From Streptomyces sp. NBC_01669 (GTDB taxonomy: Bacteria; Actinomycetota; Actinomycetes; Streptomycetales; Streptomycetaceae), in contig NZ_JAPEQG010000001.1 of assembly GCF_026339735.1 (NCBI RefSeq), positions 6,014,001 to 6,078,000 of the forward strand: a stretch of DNA of 64,000 bases. Reading direction: 5' to 3'. Below are positions 52,787 through 60,349 of the stretch, one piece after another. A model generated the notes under the pieces. That model was not told where the DNA came from. It did not search any database and saw only the letters and a list, made by a program, of their open reading frames with translations. The first letter of the stretch is position 1, and the number at the start of each line of letters is the position of its first letter. The translations under genes were made by a program, and so were the position numbers.

Positions 52787-54426
52787 CCGGTAGAACCGAT
52801 GTTCCTGATGTGACGGTCGTCGTGGCCGTGTACAACACCATGCCCTACCTCACCGAGTGCCTCAACTCACTCGTAGGGCAGTCCATCGGTACGGACCGCC
52901 TTGAGGTCGTGGCGGTCGACGACGGCTCGACGGACGACAGCGGCGCCGAGCTCGACCGGTTCGCCGAGCGCTACCCGGACGTCGTCAAGGTGGTCCACCA
53001 GCCCAACTCCGGTGGCCCGGCGGCGCCGAGCAACCGCGCGCTGGAGCTGGCCACCGGCCGGTACGTCTACTTCATCGGTTCCGACGACTACCTCGGCGAG
53101 GAAGCGCTGGAGCGGATGGTCGCCTGCGCCGACCGGAACGGGTCGGACGTCGTGGTCGGCAAGATGGTCGGCACCAACGGCCGGTATGTGCGCCAGTCCC
53201 TCTACAAGGCCAACGATGCGGACGTCAGCCTCTTCGGGCCGGAACTGCCGTTCGCGCTGGCCAATACCAAGCTCTTCCGCCGCGAGCTCGTGGAGAAGCA
53301 CAAGCTGCGCTTCCCGGAGGACCTGGCGGTCGGCAGCGACCAGCCGTTCACCATCGAGGCCTGCTACCGCGCCCGCAAGATATCGGTGGTCGCCGACTAC
53401 ACCTGTTACTACGCGGTGAAGCGCGGCGACGCCAGCAACATCACCTACCGCGCCGATCACCTGGCGCGGCTGCGCTGCACCGCGGCGATCATGGATCATG
53501 CGGCCGGGCTGATCGAGGCCGGGCCGAACCGGGACGCCCTCTTCAAGCGCCACTTCACCTGGGAGCTGTCCAAGCTCATCCAGGGCGACTTCCCGGCGCT
53601 CGACGCGGAGACCCGGCGCGAGGTCTGCGCGGGCATCGCACGGCTGGCGGACACCTACCTGACGGACGAGCTGAGCGACTCGCTGCCCGTCAAGCTGCGG
53701 GCCAGGCTCCGGCTGGCGCAGAGCGGTGCCACGGACACGCTCTGCCGTGCCATCACCGAAGAGGCCGAACAGGGCGCGCCGCCGTTCCACCTGGAGGACG
53801 GCCGCGCCTTCGCGCGGTACCCCGGCTTCCGCGATGCCGGTACGGGGCTTCCGGACCGCTCCTTCGAGCTGGTCGGCGAGCGCGTCCCCGGACGGCTCGC
53901 GAACAAGACCGAGCTGATCGAGTCCGGTTGGGCTCAGGAGGGCGACGAACTGTCCTTCACCGCCACGATACGGATCGGCGTCGTCGGTGACACCGGCTCC
54001 GCCGTCCTGCGCCTCGCCGAAGGCGCCATGCCCGGCAGCGCCGACAAGGCGCGCGCCCAGCGGCTGCCCGATGGCAAGCAACTTCCCCCGGCGCCCGGTG
54101 AGTTCCTCCGGGAGGTCGCGGCCGACGGCAATGCCACGCTGCTGTATGCCCGGATCCCGCTGGAGCCGCGCAGCTCCAAGCGCGGGGTGCGTGTCTACAT
54201 CGACGTGGCCGGATCGACGTACGAGATCCCGGTGCGGGCCGACGGCCGTCCGATGCCGCTGACGCGGCAGTGGCGCAGCGGGGAAGAGCCGTACCGGGCC
54301 GCGGCACGCCCCAACAGCAAGGGGCGTGTGGTGGTCAGCACTCGCCCGCTCCACCCGCCCAAGACATCGCTGGGCTCGCGGCTGCGATCCCGGCTGAGCG
54401 GCGCCAAGTTCTCCAAGAGGAAGTAA
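52783..54426 (+). CDS. TarS-like family 2 glycosyltransferase
   Basis: A 547-residue enzyme with a GT-A domain and a long C-terminal region. Motifs: VVVAVYNTMPYLTECLNSL, DDGSTDD (46-52), HQPNSGGPAAPSN, FIGSDDYL (the metal motif, Ser100-Asp-Asp), KMVGTNGRYVRQSLYK, and GSDQPF with Asp186 where TarS has its catalytic aspartate. From memory the block from NSGGP to YYAVKR aligns closely with Staphylococcus TarS, which puts beta-GlcNAc on poly(ribitol-phosphate). Residues ~350-547 would be the stem/trimerisation part. GTG start overlapping the previous stop. The metal motif starts with Gly instead of Asp. Confidence 0.87.
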   Translation: MTGRTDVPDVTVVVAVYNTMPYLTECLNSLVGQSIGTDRLEVVAVDDGSTDDSGAELDRFAERYPDVVKVVHQPNSGGPAAPSNRALELATGRYVYFIGSDDYLGEEALERMVACADRNGSDVVVGKMVGTNGRYVRQSLYKANDADVSLFGPELPFALANTKLFRRELVEKHKLRFPEDLAVGSDQPFTIEACYRARKISVVADYTCYYAVKRGDASNITYRADHLARLRCTAAIMDHAAGLIEAGPNRDALFKRHFTWELSKLIQGDFPALDAETRREVCAGIARLADTYLTDELSDSLPVKLRARLRLAQSGATDTLCRAITEEAEQGAPPFHLEDGRAFARYPGFRDAGTGLPDRSFELVGERVPGRLANKTELIESGWAQEGDELSFTATIRIGVVGDTGSAVLRLAEGAMPGSADKARAQRLPDGKQLPPAPGEFLREVAADGNATLLYARIPLEPRSSKRGVRVYIDVAGSTYEIPVRADGRPMPLTRQWRSGEEPYRAAARPNSKGRVVVSTRPLHPPKTSLGSRLRSRLSGAKFSKRK

Positions 54427-54430
54427 CCCC

Positions 54431-55714
54431 ATGAACATCTGTGTAGTAGCCCTCGGCAAGATCGGCCTTCCCCTGGCCGTGCAGTTCGCCGCCAAGGGCC
54501 ACCGGGTGATCGGCGCCGATGTCAACGAGAAGGTCGTCGGGCTGGTCAACGCCGCGGTCGAGCCGTTCCCCGGTGAGCACGACCTCGACGTCAAGCTCAA
54601 GGAGACCGTTGCGGCAGGCCTGTTGACGGCGACGACGGACACCACCGCCGCGGTCGCGGAGTCCGACGCCGTCGTGGTCGTCGTGCCGCTGTTCGTGGAC
54701 GCCGAAGGCACCCCGGACTTCGGCTGGATGGACTCCGCGACGAGGGCGATCGCCGCCGGACTGAAGCCCGGCACGCTCGTCAGCTACGAGACCACGCTGC
54801 CGGTCGGGACCACGCGCACCCGCTGGGCGCCCATGCTCGAAGCGGGGTCAGGGCTCAAGGCCGGCGACGACTTCCACGTGGTGTTCTCTCCGGAGCGGGT
54901 GCTCACCGGCCGGGTCTTCGCCGACCTGCGCCGCTATCCGAAGCTGGTCGGCGGCATCGACGAGGCGTCGACCGCGCACGGCGTGGAGTTCTACGAGTCG
55001 GTCCTCGACTTCGACGACCGTACGGATCTGCCGCGGCCCAACGGCGTCTGGGACCTGGGTACTTCGGAGGCCTCCGAACTCGCCAAGCTCGCCGAGACCA
55101 CCTACCGTGACGTCAACATCGGCCTGGCGAACCAGTTCGCCCGGTTCGCCGACCAGCAGAACATCGACGTCCTGAAGGTCATCGAGGCCTGCAACTCGCA
55201 GCCGTTCAGCCACATCCACCAGCCGGGGATCGCCGTCGGTGGCCACTGCATTCCGATCTACCCGCGGATGTACCTGTGGAACGACCCGACGGCGACCGTC
55301 GTACGCTCCGCGCGCGAGGCCAACGCCGCGATGCCGGAGTACGCCGTGGACCTGCTGGCCGCCGCCTACGGCGACCTGACCGGTGCCGAGGTGCTGGTGC
55401 TCGGCGCGGCCTACCGCGGCGGCGTCAAGGAGACGGCGTTCTCCGGCGTCTTCCCGACCGTCGACGCGCTCCGCGCACGAGGCGCGAACGTCTACGTGTC
55501 GGACCCGCTGTACACCGCCGAGGAGCTGACCGCACACGGTCTGACGCCGCACGCAGGTGAGGCCGTCACCGCCGCTATCCTCCAGGCCGACCACGCCGAG
55601 TACCGGGAGCTGGCCGCGGCCGACCTGCCGGATGTGCGGGTCCTGGTCGACGGCCGCCGCACGACGGACCCGGCCCGCTGGGAAGGCGTCCGCCGCGTCG
55701 TCATCGGCGGCTGA
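54431..55714 (+). CDS. UDP-sugar 6-dehydrogenase (WbpA/WecC-like)
   Basis: A 427-residue enzyme oxidising the C6 of a UDP-N-acetylhexosamine to the uronic acid with two NAD+. The N-terminal nucleotide fold starts CVVALGKIGLPLAVQFAAKG (Ala where the first Gly of GxGxxG usually is). The catalytic cysteine is Cys273 in GGHCIPIYP, the WecC/WbpA form rather than the GGSCLPKD form of UDP-glucose dehydrogenases. SELAKLAETTYRDVNIGLAN is the central helix, and the C-terminal third binds UDP (LGAAYRGGVKETAFSG). It starts 4 bp after the TarS-like gene and is the last gene of the plus-strand operon. Confidence 0.9.
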   Translation: MNICVVALGKIGLPLAVQFAAKGHRVIGADVNEKVVGLVNAAVEPFPGEHDLDVKLKETVAAGLLTATTDTTAAVAESDAVVVVVPLFVDAEGTPDFGWMDSATRAIAAGLKPGTLVSYETTLPVGTTRTRWAPMLEAGSGLKAGDDFHVVFSPERVLTGRVFADLRRYPKLVGGIDEASTAHGVEFYESVLDFDDRTDLPRPNGVWDLGTSEASELAKLAETTYRDVNIGLANQFARFADQQNIDVLKVIEACNSQPFSHIHQPGIAVGGHCIPIYPRMYLWNDPTATVVRSAREANAAMPEYAVDLLAAAYGDLTGAEVLVLGAAYRGGVKETAFSGVFPTVDALRARGANVYVSDPLYTAEELTAHGLTPHAGEAVTAAILQADHAEYRELAAADLPDVRVLVDGRRTTDPARWEGVRRVVIGG

Positions 55715-55729
55715 TCCGCCGTACGCGCG

Positions 55730-55768
55730 CCGAGGGACCCGGTCGATCGTGTCGGCCGGGTCCCTCGG
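55730..55768. terminator. bidirectional terminator between the two sugar operons
   Basis: CCGAGGGACCCGG and its complement with a 13-base loop, placed between the convergent dehydrogenase and acetyltransferase genes. Confidence 0.82.
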
Positions 55769-55784
55769 GCGTTTCGTCGGAGAT

Positions 55785-56399
55785 CTACCGCTCGGCGGAT
55801 GCGGCCTCGACGAGGGTGGCCGGGCCGGTCTCGCGGTAGCGCGCACCGGTCTGCGGGCACTCCCACACCCCGGGCTCGTCCGCGGACTCCACCAGCTTCA
55901 CACCGGCGCGGCCGACCCAGCCGACCTGCCGGGCCGGAACACCGACGACGAGAGCGAAGTCGGGCACGTCCTTGGTCACCACGGCGCCGGCCGCCACCAT
56001 GGCCCAGCGGCCGATCCGGACCGGGGCCACCGCGACGGAGCGCGCGCCCAGCGACGCGCCCTCGGCGATCTTCACGCCGACGGCCTCCCAGTCACCGCCG
56101 CGCTTCTGCTTGCCGTCCGGGTCGACCGAACGCGGGTTGTGGTCGTTGGTGAGCACCACCGCCGGGCCGATGAAAACACCGTCGGCGAGTTCGGCCGGCT
56201 CGTACACCAGCGCATAGTTCTGGATCTTGACGTTGTCGCCGATCCGGACGCCCGTACCGACGTAGGCGCCGCGGCCGACCACGCAGCCTTCGCCGAGCCG
56301 GGCCTGCTCGCGGATCTGGGCGAGTTCCCAGACACTGCTGCCTGCCCCGATCTCGGCGGTCTCGTCGACCTGGGCGGTGGGCTGGACCCTGTAGTTCAC
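55785..56399 (-). CDS. left-handed beta-helix N-acetyltransferase (WbpD/WlbB-like)
   Basis: A 204-residue hexapeptide-repeat protein. Repeats run from ~10 to 150 (AEIGAGSSVWELAQIREQARLGEGCVVGRGAYVGTGVRIGDNVKI...), with the active-site histidine in VVLTNDHNPRSV and GVPARQVGWV at the end of the helix. This is the pattern of enzymes that acetylate the 3-amino group of UDP-2-acetamido-3-amino sugars. The usual C-terminal zinc ribbon is degenerate: only one cysteine remains (WECPQTGARYRE). GTG start. It is the last gene of the minus-strand operon. Confidence 0.87.
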   Translation of the reverse strand: MNYRVQPTAQVDETAEIGAGSSVWELAQIREQARLGEGCVVGRGAYVGTGVRIGDNVKIQNYALVYEPAELADGVFIGPAVVLTNDHNPRSVDPDGKQKRGGDWEAVGVKIAEGASLGARSVAVAPVRIGRWAMVAAGAVVTKDVPDFALVVGVPARQVGWVGRAGVKLVESADEPGVWECPQTGARYRETGPATLVEAASAER

Positions 56400-56443
56400 G
56401 ATGTGTCTGCCTCTCGGAGTACGTGCTCGACCGGTGAGCTTAC

Positions 56444-57997
56444 TTACCGGTCCGCGCCCAGCAGCAGCCGGTCGTAGTCGCTCCGCACGGTCTCCCAGTC
56501 CCAGGTCGAGAGGGCGTACCGGGACGCCTCGCGCCCGGCCTCGGCCCGGATCCCCTCGGACGCGGTGACGGCGAGGATGCGCTCGGCGGCCTGCTGCGGG
56601 GTGGTGACGATCCAGTCCTCGGGGAAGAGGGTCCGCGTGCCGTGCGGACGACCGGCCACGAACGGCCAGTCCCGGACGACCGGCACGGCACCGGCCGCCG
56701 CTCCCTCCATCAGGCCGACGTGACAGCCCTCACGGACGGAGCTGCTGAGGATCACGCCCACTCCGGTGAACACGCCGGGTACGTCGTCGGTCGGCCCGAG
56801 TCTGCGCACGGCACCCGTGGGCTCCAGCCCGGCGAGATCCTTCTCCAGGGCCTCGTGATAGGCGGCGGCCGCCGCGCTGGGTGCCGGATCGATTCCGCCG
56901 CCGACCATCAGCAGGCGGTAGCGCTCGTCCCGGTCCCGCAGGAGCCTGAGCACCTCCAGCGCCCAGCGCGGGTCCTTGGCGATCTGGCCGATGCCTATCA
57001 GGCCCACGGTGAACCGCGCGTCGTCGCTCTTGGGACGGTCGAACCGCCGCAGGTCCAGTGCGTTGTGCAGGAAGTGGAGGCGTGGCGCGCCGGTAGCGAG
57101 CAGCCGGGGAACGGCGGCGGTGGTCAACTCCCGCATGTGTTCCGCGATGAACACGACATCGTCGACCCGGGAGAAGTCCATGATGTGCGGCCAGTACGTG
57201 AACGACTCGTACTTGTGGAGCCGGACGACGATCCGGGTGCTCCCCGGATCGACCAAGGTCATGAACGCGGCGGCCGTGGAGCACCACTCGACGAAGACGG
57301 TGTCCGCCCAGTCCAGATGGGGGCGCAGCGCCGCTTCGACCTCGGCTGCGTACGCGGCCTGGGTCCCGAGCGGCAGCTCGATCATCCGCCGCAGGCCCTT
57401 GGCCAGCGGCGCGAGTACCGGATCGGCCGCCAGGTCCAGCGCGCGGAGCTCGACACCGGGGTGGTCCGCGTAACGCTCGGTGAGCAGGCCCAGGAAGTTG
57501 GCGTTGGCCCGGTTCACCACGAGCAGCCGCAGCGGTCGGTCGGTCGGGGGTACAGCGGGGGGTGTCTTCCGGCCGCGGGGTGCCGCCACCGCGCGGGCGG
57601 TGGTGCTGGCGCGCAGCCGGGCGGTGAATCCGGCCGGGTCGTCCGACAGGGGCGAGTGGAGCCGGTCGACGTGCGGAACCCGGTGAAAAGCCAGCAGCAG
57701 GGCCCGGGTGAGAGCCGCGGCGGCCTCCTTCTTCCGGCCCGCCTTCAGGTCCGCGTCCGCGCAGGCCAGCTCGGCTCCGTACGCCTGGACGAGATGGCGT
57801 GGGACCAGACCCCGGGACAGCTGCGCGTCGGCCGCCGCGCCGAGCAGGTCCGCCTTGAGCCTGCGGTCACGGACGCGGTGGGCGGTGATGCCCAGGACGC
57901 GCTCGGCCAAAAACGGCCGGTCGGTGCGGGCCATGCGCGCGGTCGCCCGGCGGGCAACCTTGGCCAGGAATTCATCGGGGATCTGTGGTGTCGACAC
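56444..57997 (-). CDS. glycosyltransferase, GT4-like, with helical N-terminal extension
   Basis: A 517-residue protein. The first ~150 residues are Ala/Arg/Leu-rich helices of unknown role. A GT-B fold follows: RLLVVNRANANFLGLLTERYADH, VFVEWCSTAAAFM, RIVVRLHKYESF, FTVGLIGIGQIAKDPRWALEVLRLL, and the donor-binding E-x7-E block SSSVREGCHVGLMEGAAAGAVPVVRDW. No signal peptide. GTG start, overlapping the 3' end of the membrane protein gene by 26 bp, so the two are coupled. The acetyltransferase gene follows 44 bp on. Donor unknown. Confidence 0.85.
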   Translation of the reverse strand: MSTPQIPDEFLAKVARRATARMARTDRPFLAERVLGITAHRVRDRRLKADLLGAAADAQLSRGLVPRHLVQAYGAELACADADLKAGRKKEAAAALTRALLLAFHRVPHVDRLHSPLSDDPAGFTARLRASTTARAVAAPRGRKTPPAVPPTDRPLRLLVVNRANANFLGLLTERYADHPGVELRALDLAADPVLAPLAKGLRRMIELPLGTQAAYAAEVEAALRPHLDWADTVFVEWCSTAAAFMTLVDPGSTRIVVRLHKYESFTYWPHIMDFSRVDDVVFIAEHMRELTTAAVPRLLATGAPRLHFLHNALDLRRFDRPKSDDARFTVGLIGIGQIAKDPRWALEVLRLLRDRDERYRLLMVGGGIDPAPSAAAAAYHEALEKDLAGLEPTGAVRRLGPTDDVPGVFTGVGVILSSSVREGCHVGLMEGAAAGAVPVVRDWPFVAGRPHGTRTLFPEDWIVTTPQQAAERILAVTASEGIRAEAGREASRYALSTWDWETVRSDYDRLLLGADR

Positions 57998-59249
57998 GTT
58001 GTGGCTCCACGGTTGAGTCAGGAACTCGGACCGTACGGCCTATCGGGGACCGGCGAAAGTCCTGAACGCCCTCTGCGATCAGGGCAATCCCGAGTGTCAC
58101 CGGTACCCACATGAGGACTCCGAGCCGATCCGCCTCCTGGACCAGCGGATGAGCCGCGACCTGAGCGGCGCCGGTCAGTGTCACCGCACACGCGAGCGGG
58201 CCGAGGACGCCGCCGCGACGGATCAGCACCCAGAGCGAGACCACCGCGGCCACCAGGAAGAACGGCATCGCGGCCTGCTCTGTGAACCAGTGACCCCAGT
58301 ACCGCAGATTGAGGTCGGTCAGCCGGGCCCACGGGTCGGGTATCTCCGGCGAGCGGAAATGGCGCGTGAAGGTGTCCTGGAGGGTGACCTCGGAGGACGG
58401 CAGACCGAGCAGCTTCATGGCCAGCGCCACGGCGGCGGCGCATCCGGTGGCCGCACCGGCGAGGAGGAGATCGTGCCGGGAGCGGCGGAAGAGCCAGGAA
58501 GCGAGCGCGGCGGTCGCGATCAGGGCCGCCAGCAACAGAGCCGTCGAGTAGCGCGTCACCGCGCACACGGCAAGGGCGCCGGTGAACAGCACCACACCGG
58601 ACAGCCGCCTGCCGCGCGCCATCAGGACGCCACCCCACACCGCCCCGAGCACACAGACCGTGACCAGGCCCTCGCTCAGTGCCTGCAGGCTCCACCAGCC
58701 GAGTGGTGAGACAAGAAATGCGATCTGCCCGACGACGGCCGGTAGGCGGCCGAGACCGGCGCTCCGCAGCAGTCCGCGCACCATCAGTGAACCGGCGAGA
58801 GCCAGTACGAGGCCCAGGGCGCGCATCCCGTCCAGCACGCCGAGAGCGCCGACGAAAGGAGCGGCGAGCAGCGGATACCCGGGCCGGGACGAGAAGATCG
58901 ACTGGTAGCGCTCGTCCGCCGTGGTGATGTCGGTGGCGTCGGACCACCGGGTCAGGCAGGCGGCGGAGCTCGATGCCCTGGCGTCGGCCGCGTCGGCGGA
59001 ACCGGCCAGCGGATCCAGGGACCTCGTCTCCGCGGCCGCGTCGGCACGACTCGTGCAGAACGCCTTGAGCGCGGTCCGGTGCGCCTCCTCGCGCGTGGCG
59101 CCGAGCTGCTGCTCCGCGGCGCGTGCGTAACGGTACGAGTCCGGGAAAAGGGCCCACGAGGAACCGGCGGTCAGCTGCGCCAGCGCGTAAACGGCACAGA
59201 CCAGGAGGGGCAACAGCCAGGTGCGGCCGAGCAGGGCGGATCGCAGCAT
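57972..59249 (-). CDS. polytopic membrane protein, possible GT-C glycosyltransferase
   Basis: A 425-residue protein with about ten to eleven helices. After the first helix there is an extracytoplasmic loop with PDSYRYARAAEQQ, which resembles the acidic D-x-Y/D-E catalytic loop of GT-C enzymes using polyprenyl-phosphate sugars. A longer outside loop with two cysteines follows (CTSRADA...AACLTRW). Late in the protein an outside loop has FRSPEIPDPWARLTDLNLRYWGHWF. It heads the minus-strand operon, upstream of a GT4-like transferase and the acetyltransferase. No family could be named with certainty; a flippase or polymerase role is also possible. Confidence 0.75.
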   Translation of the reverse strand: MLRSALLGRTWLLPLLVCAVYALAQLTAGSSWALFPDSYRYARAAEQQLGATREEAHRTALKAFCTSRADAAAETRSLDPLAGSADAADARASSSAACLTRWSDATDITTADERYQSIFSSRPGYPLLAAPFVGALGVLDGMRALGLVLALAGSLMVRGLLRSAGLGRLPAVVGQIAFLVSPLGWWSLQALSEGLVTVCVLGAVWGGVLMARGRRLSGVVLFTGALAVCAVTRYSTALLLAALIATAALASWLFRRSRHDLLLAGAATGCAAAVALAMKLLGLPSSEVTLQDTFTRHFRSPEIPDPWARLTDLNLRYWGHWFTEQAAMPFFLVAAVVSLWVLIRRGGVLGPLACAVTLTGAAQVAAHPLVQEADRLGVLMWVPVTLGIALIAEGVQDFRRSPIGRTVRVPDSTVEPQRVDTTDPR

Positions 59250-59592
59250 CTACGGCCTCGGGAGTACAGAGAGTGATCAAAACTGACAAACTAGCACGGC
59301 ACCGACCCGGTGCTTCGGCCGGTGTGGAGGCTCCGCGGGCGGGTCCGCGGAGCCCTGGGACGACCCGGCGGAAGACGGTCGACAGTTCCGAGGGTCCCGG
59401 TTTGACCCACCAGTGTGCGGCCCCGTAGCCTTGCACCTCGGCGTGTTTCCATGCGCGCCCACCCCTGAGCACATCCCTCGTGACGGATCCGTCCGTCAGG
59501 AGAGGCCGCTCATCCTTCCGGATCGCCGCAGGTTTCGGCCTGCGCGAGCGGCTGGCATCAGGGGACCCGTTCCGAGTGAGAGAGAGATCCGC
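59250..59592. promoter_or_regulatory. divergent region, right edge of the sugar block; rplU promoter
   Basis: 343 bp without a gene. A good promoter for rplU is visible: TTGACC (59402-59407), an 18-bp spacer and TAGCCT (59426-59431). This gives an untranslated leader of roughly 155 nt. A less GC-rich stretch at 59270-59300 probably serves the minus-strand operon. No terminator is seen, as expected for divergent genes. Confidence 0.6.
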
Positions 59593-59913
59593 GTGTACGC
59601 CATCGTGCGCAGCGGTGGCCGCCAGCACAAGGTTGCTGTCGGTGACATCGTTGAGGTTGACAAGATTTCCACTGCCAAGGTTGGCGACACGGTCGAGCTC
59701 TCGACCCTGCTCGTGGTCGACGGCGACGCCGTGACCAGCGACCCGTGGGTGCTTGCCGGGATCAAGGTCCAGGCCGAGGTCGTGGACCACCACAAGGGCG
59801 CGAAGATCGACATCCTTCGCTACAAGAACAAGACCGGCTACCGCCGTCGCCAGGGTCACCGTCAGCAGTACACGGCGATCAAGGTCACCGGTATCCCCGC
59901 GGCTGCGAAGTAA
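59593..59913 (+). CDS. rplU: 50S ribosomal protein L21
   Basis: A 106-residue ribosomal protein: VYAIVRSGGRQHKVAVGDIVEVDK at the start and the conserved RYKNKTGYRRRQGHRQQYTAIKVTGI near the end. The GTG is preceded by GAGAGAGA. rpmA follows after 14 bp and obg after that, the standard L21-L27-Obg operon. The long leader could allow autoregulation, but no known structure was recognised. Confidence 0.98.
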   Translation: MYAIVRSGGRQHKVAVGDIVEVDKISTAKVGDTVELSTLLVVDGDAVTSDPWVLAGIKVQAEVVDHHKGAKIDILRYKNKTGYRRRQGHRQQYTAIKVTGIPAAAK

Positions 59914-59927
59914 GGGACTGAGGAGAC

Positions 59928-60185
59928 ATGGCACACAAGAAGGGCGCATCGTCCACCCGGAACGGGCGCGATTCCAACGCTCAGCGGCTCGGCGTCAAGC
60001 GCTTCGGCGGCCAGGCCGTCAACGCCGGTGAGATCCTGGTCCGCCAGCGCGGCACTCACTTCCACCCGGGCACGGGCGTCGGCCGTGGCGGCGACGACAC
60101 GCTGTTCGCTCTCGCCGCTGGTGCGGTGCAGTTCGGCACCCACCGTGGCCGCAAGGTCGTGAACATCGTTCCGATCGCCGAGTAA
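59928..60185 (+). CDS. rpmA: 50S ribosomal protein L27
   Basis: An 85-residue protein beginning AHKKGASSTRNGRDSNAQRLGVKRFGGQ after the Met, the flexible N-terminus that reaches the peptidyl-transferase centre. There is no Firmicutes-type cleaved extension. GGAG lies a few bases before the ATG. A hairpin after the stop can separate it from obg. Confidence 0.98.
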   Translation: MAHKKGASSTRNGRDSNAQRLGVKRFGGQAVNAGEILVRQRGTHFHPGTGVGRGGDDTLFALAAGAVQFGTHRGRKVVNIVPIAE

Positions 60186-60214
60186 TTTCGGCGCTCGTCG
60201 AGCGGTTTCTGCGG

Positions 60215-60253
60215 AGGCGGACCTCACTTCCCGTACGGGAAGCGGGTCCGCCT
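60215..60253 (+). terminator. two-part hairpin between rpmA and obg
   Basis: Outer arms AGGCGGACC/GGTCCGCCT enclose an inner perfect palindrome TTCCCGTACGGGAA (60228-60241), ending in TTTCGCG. Likely a terminator or attenuator that sets the ratio of ribosomal protein to GTPase mRNA. Confidence 0.75.
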
Positions 60254-60349
60254 TTCGCGTGTTTCTCCTGTGAGAGACAGCTCCTGTCCCCAGCGGGACA
60301 CCCTGAGCTTTGAGTCATTTCTGCATGTAAGTAACTGGAGGTTCCAACC

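Noticed and set aside
48735..59592. The sugar block as an integrative element using a tRNA site
   Set aside because: No integrase, no tRNA at either edge and no flanking direct repeats were seen. The two tRNA genes lie nearly 30 kb away.
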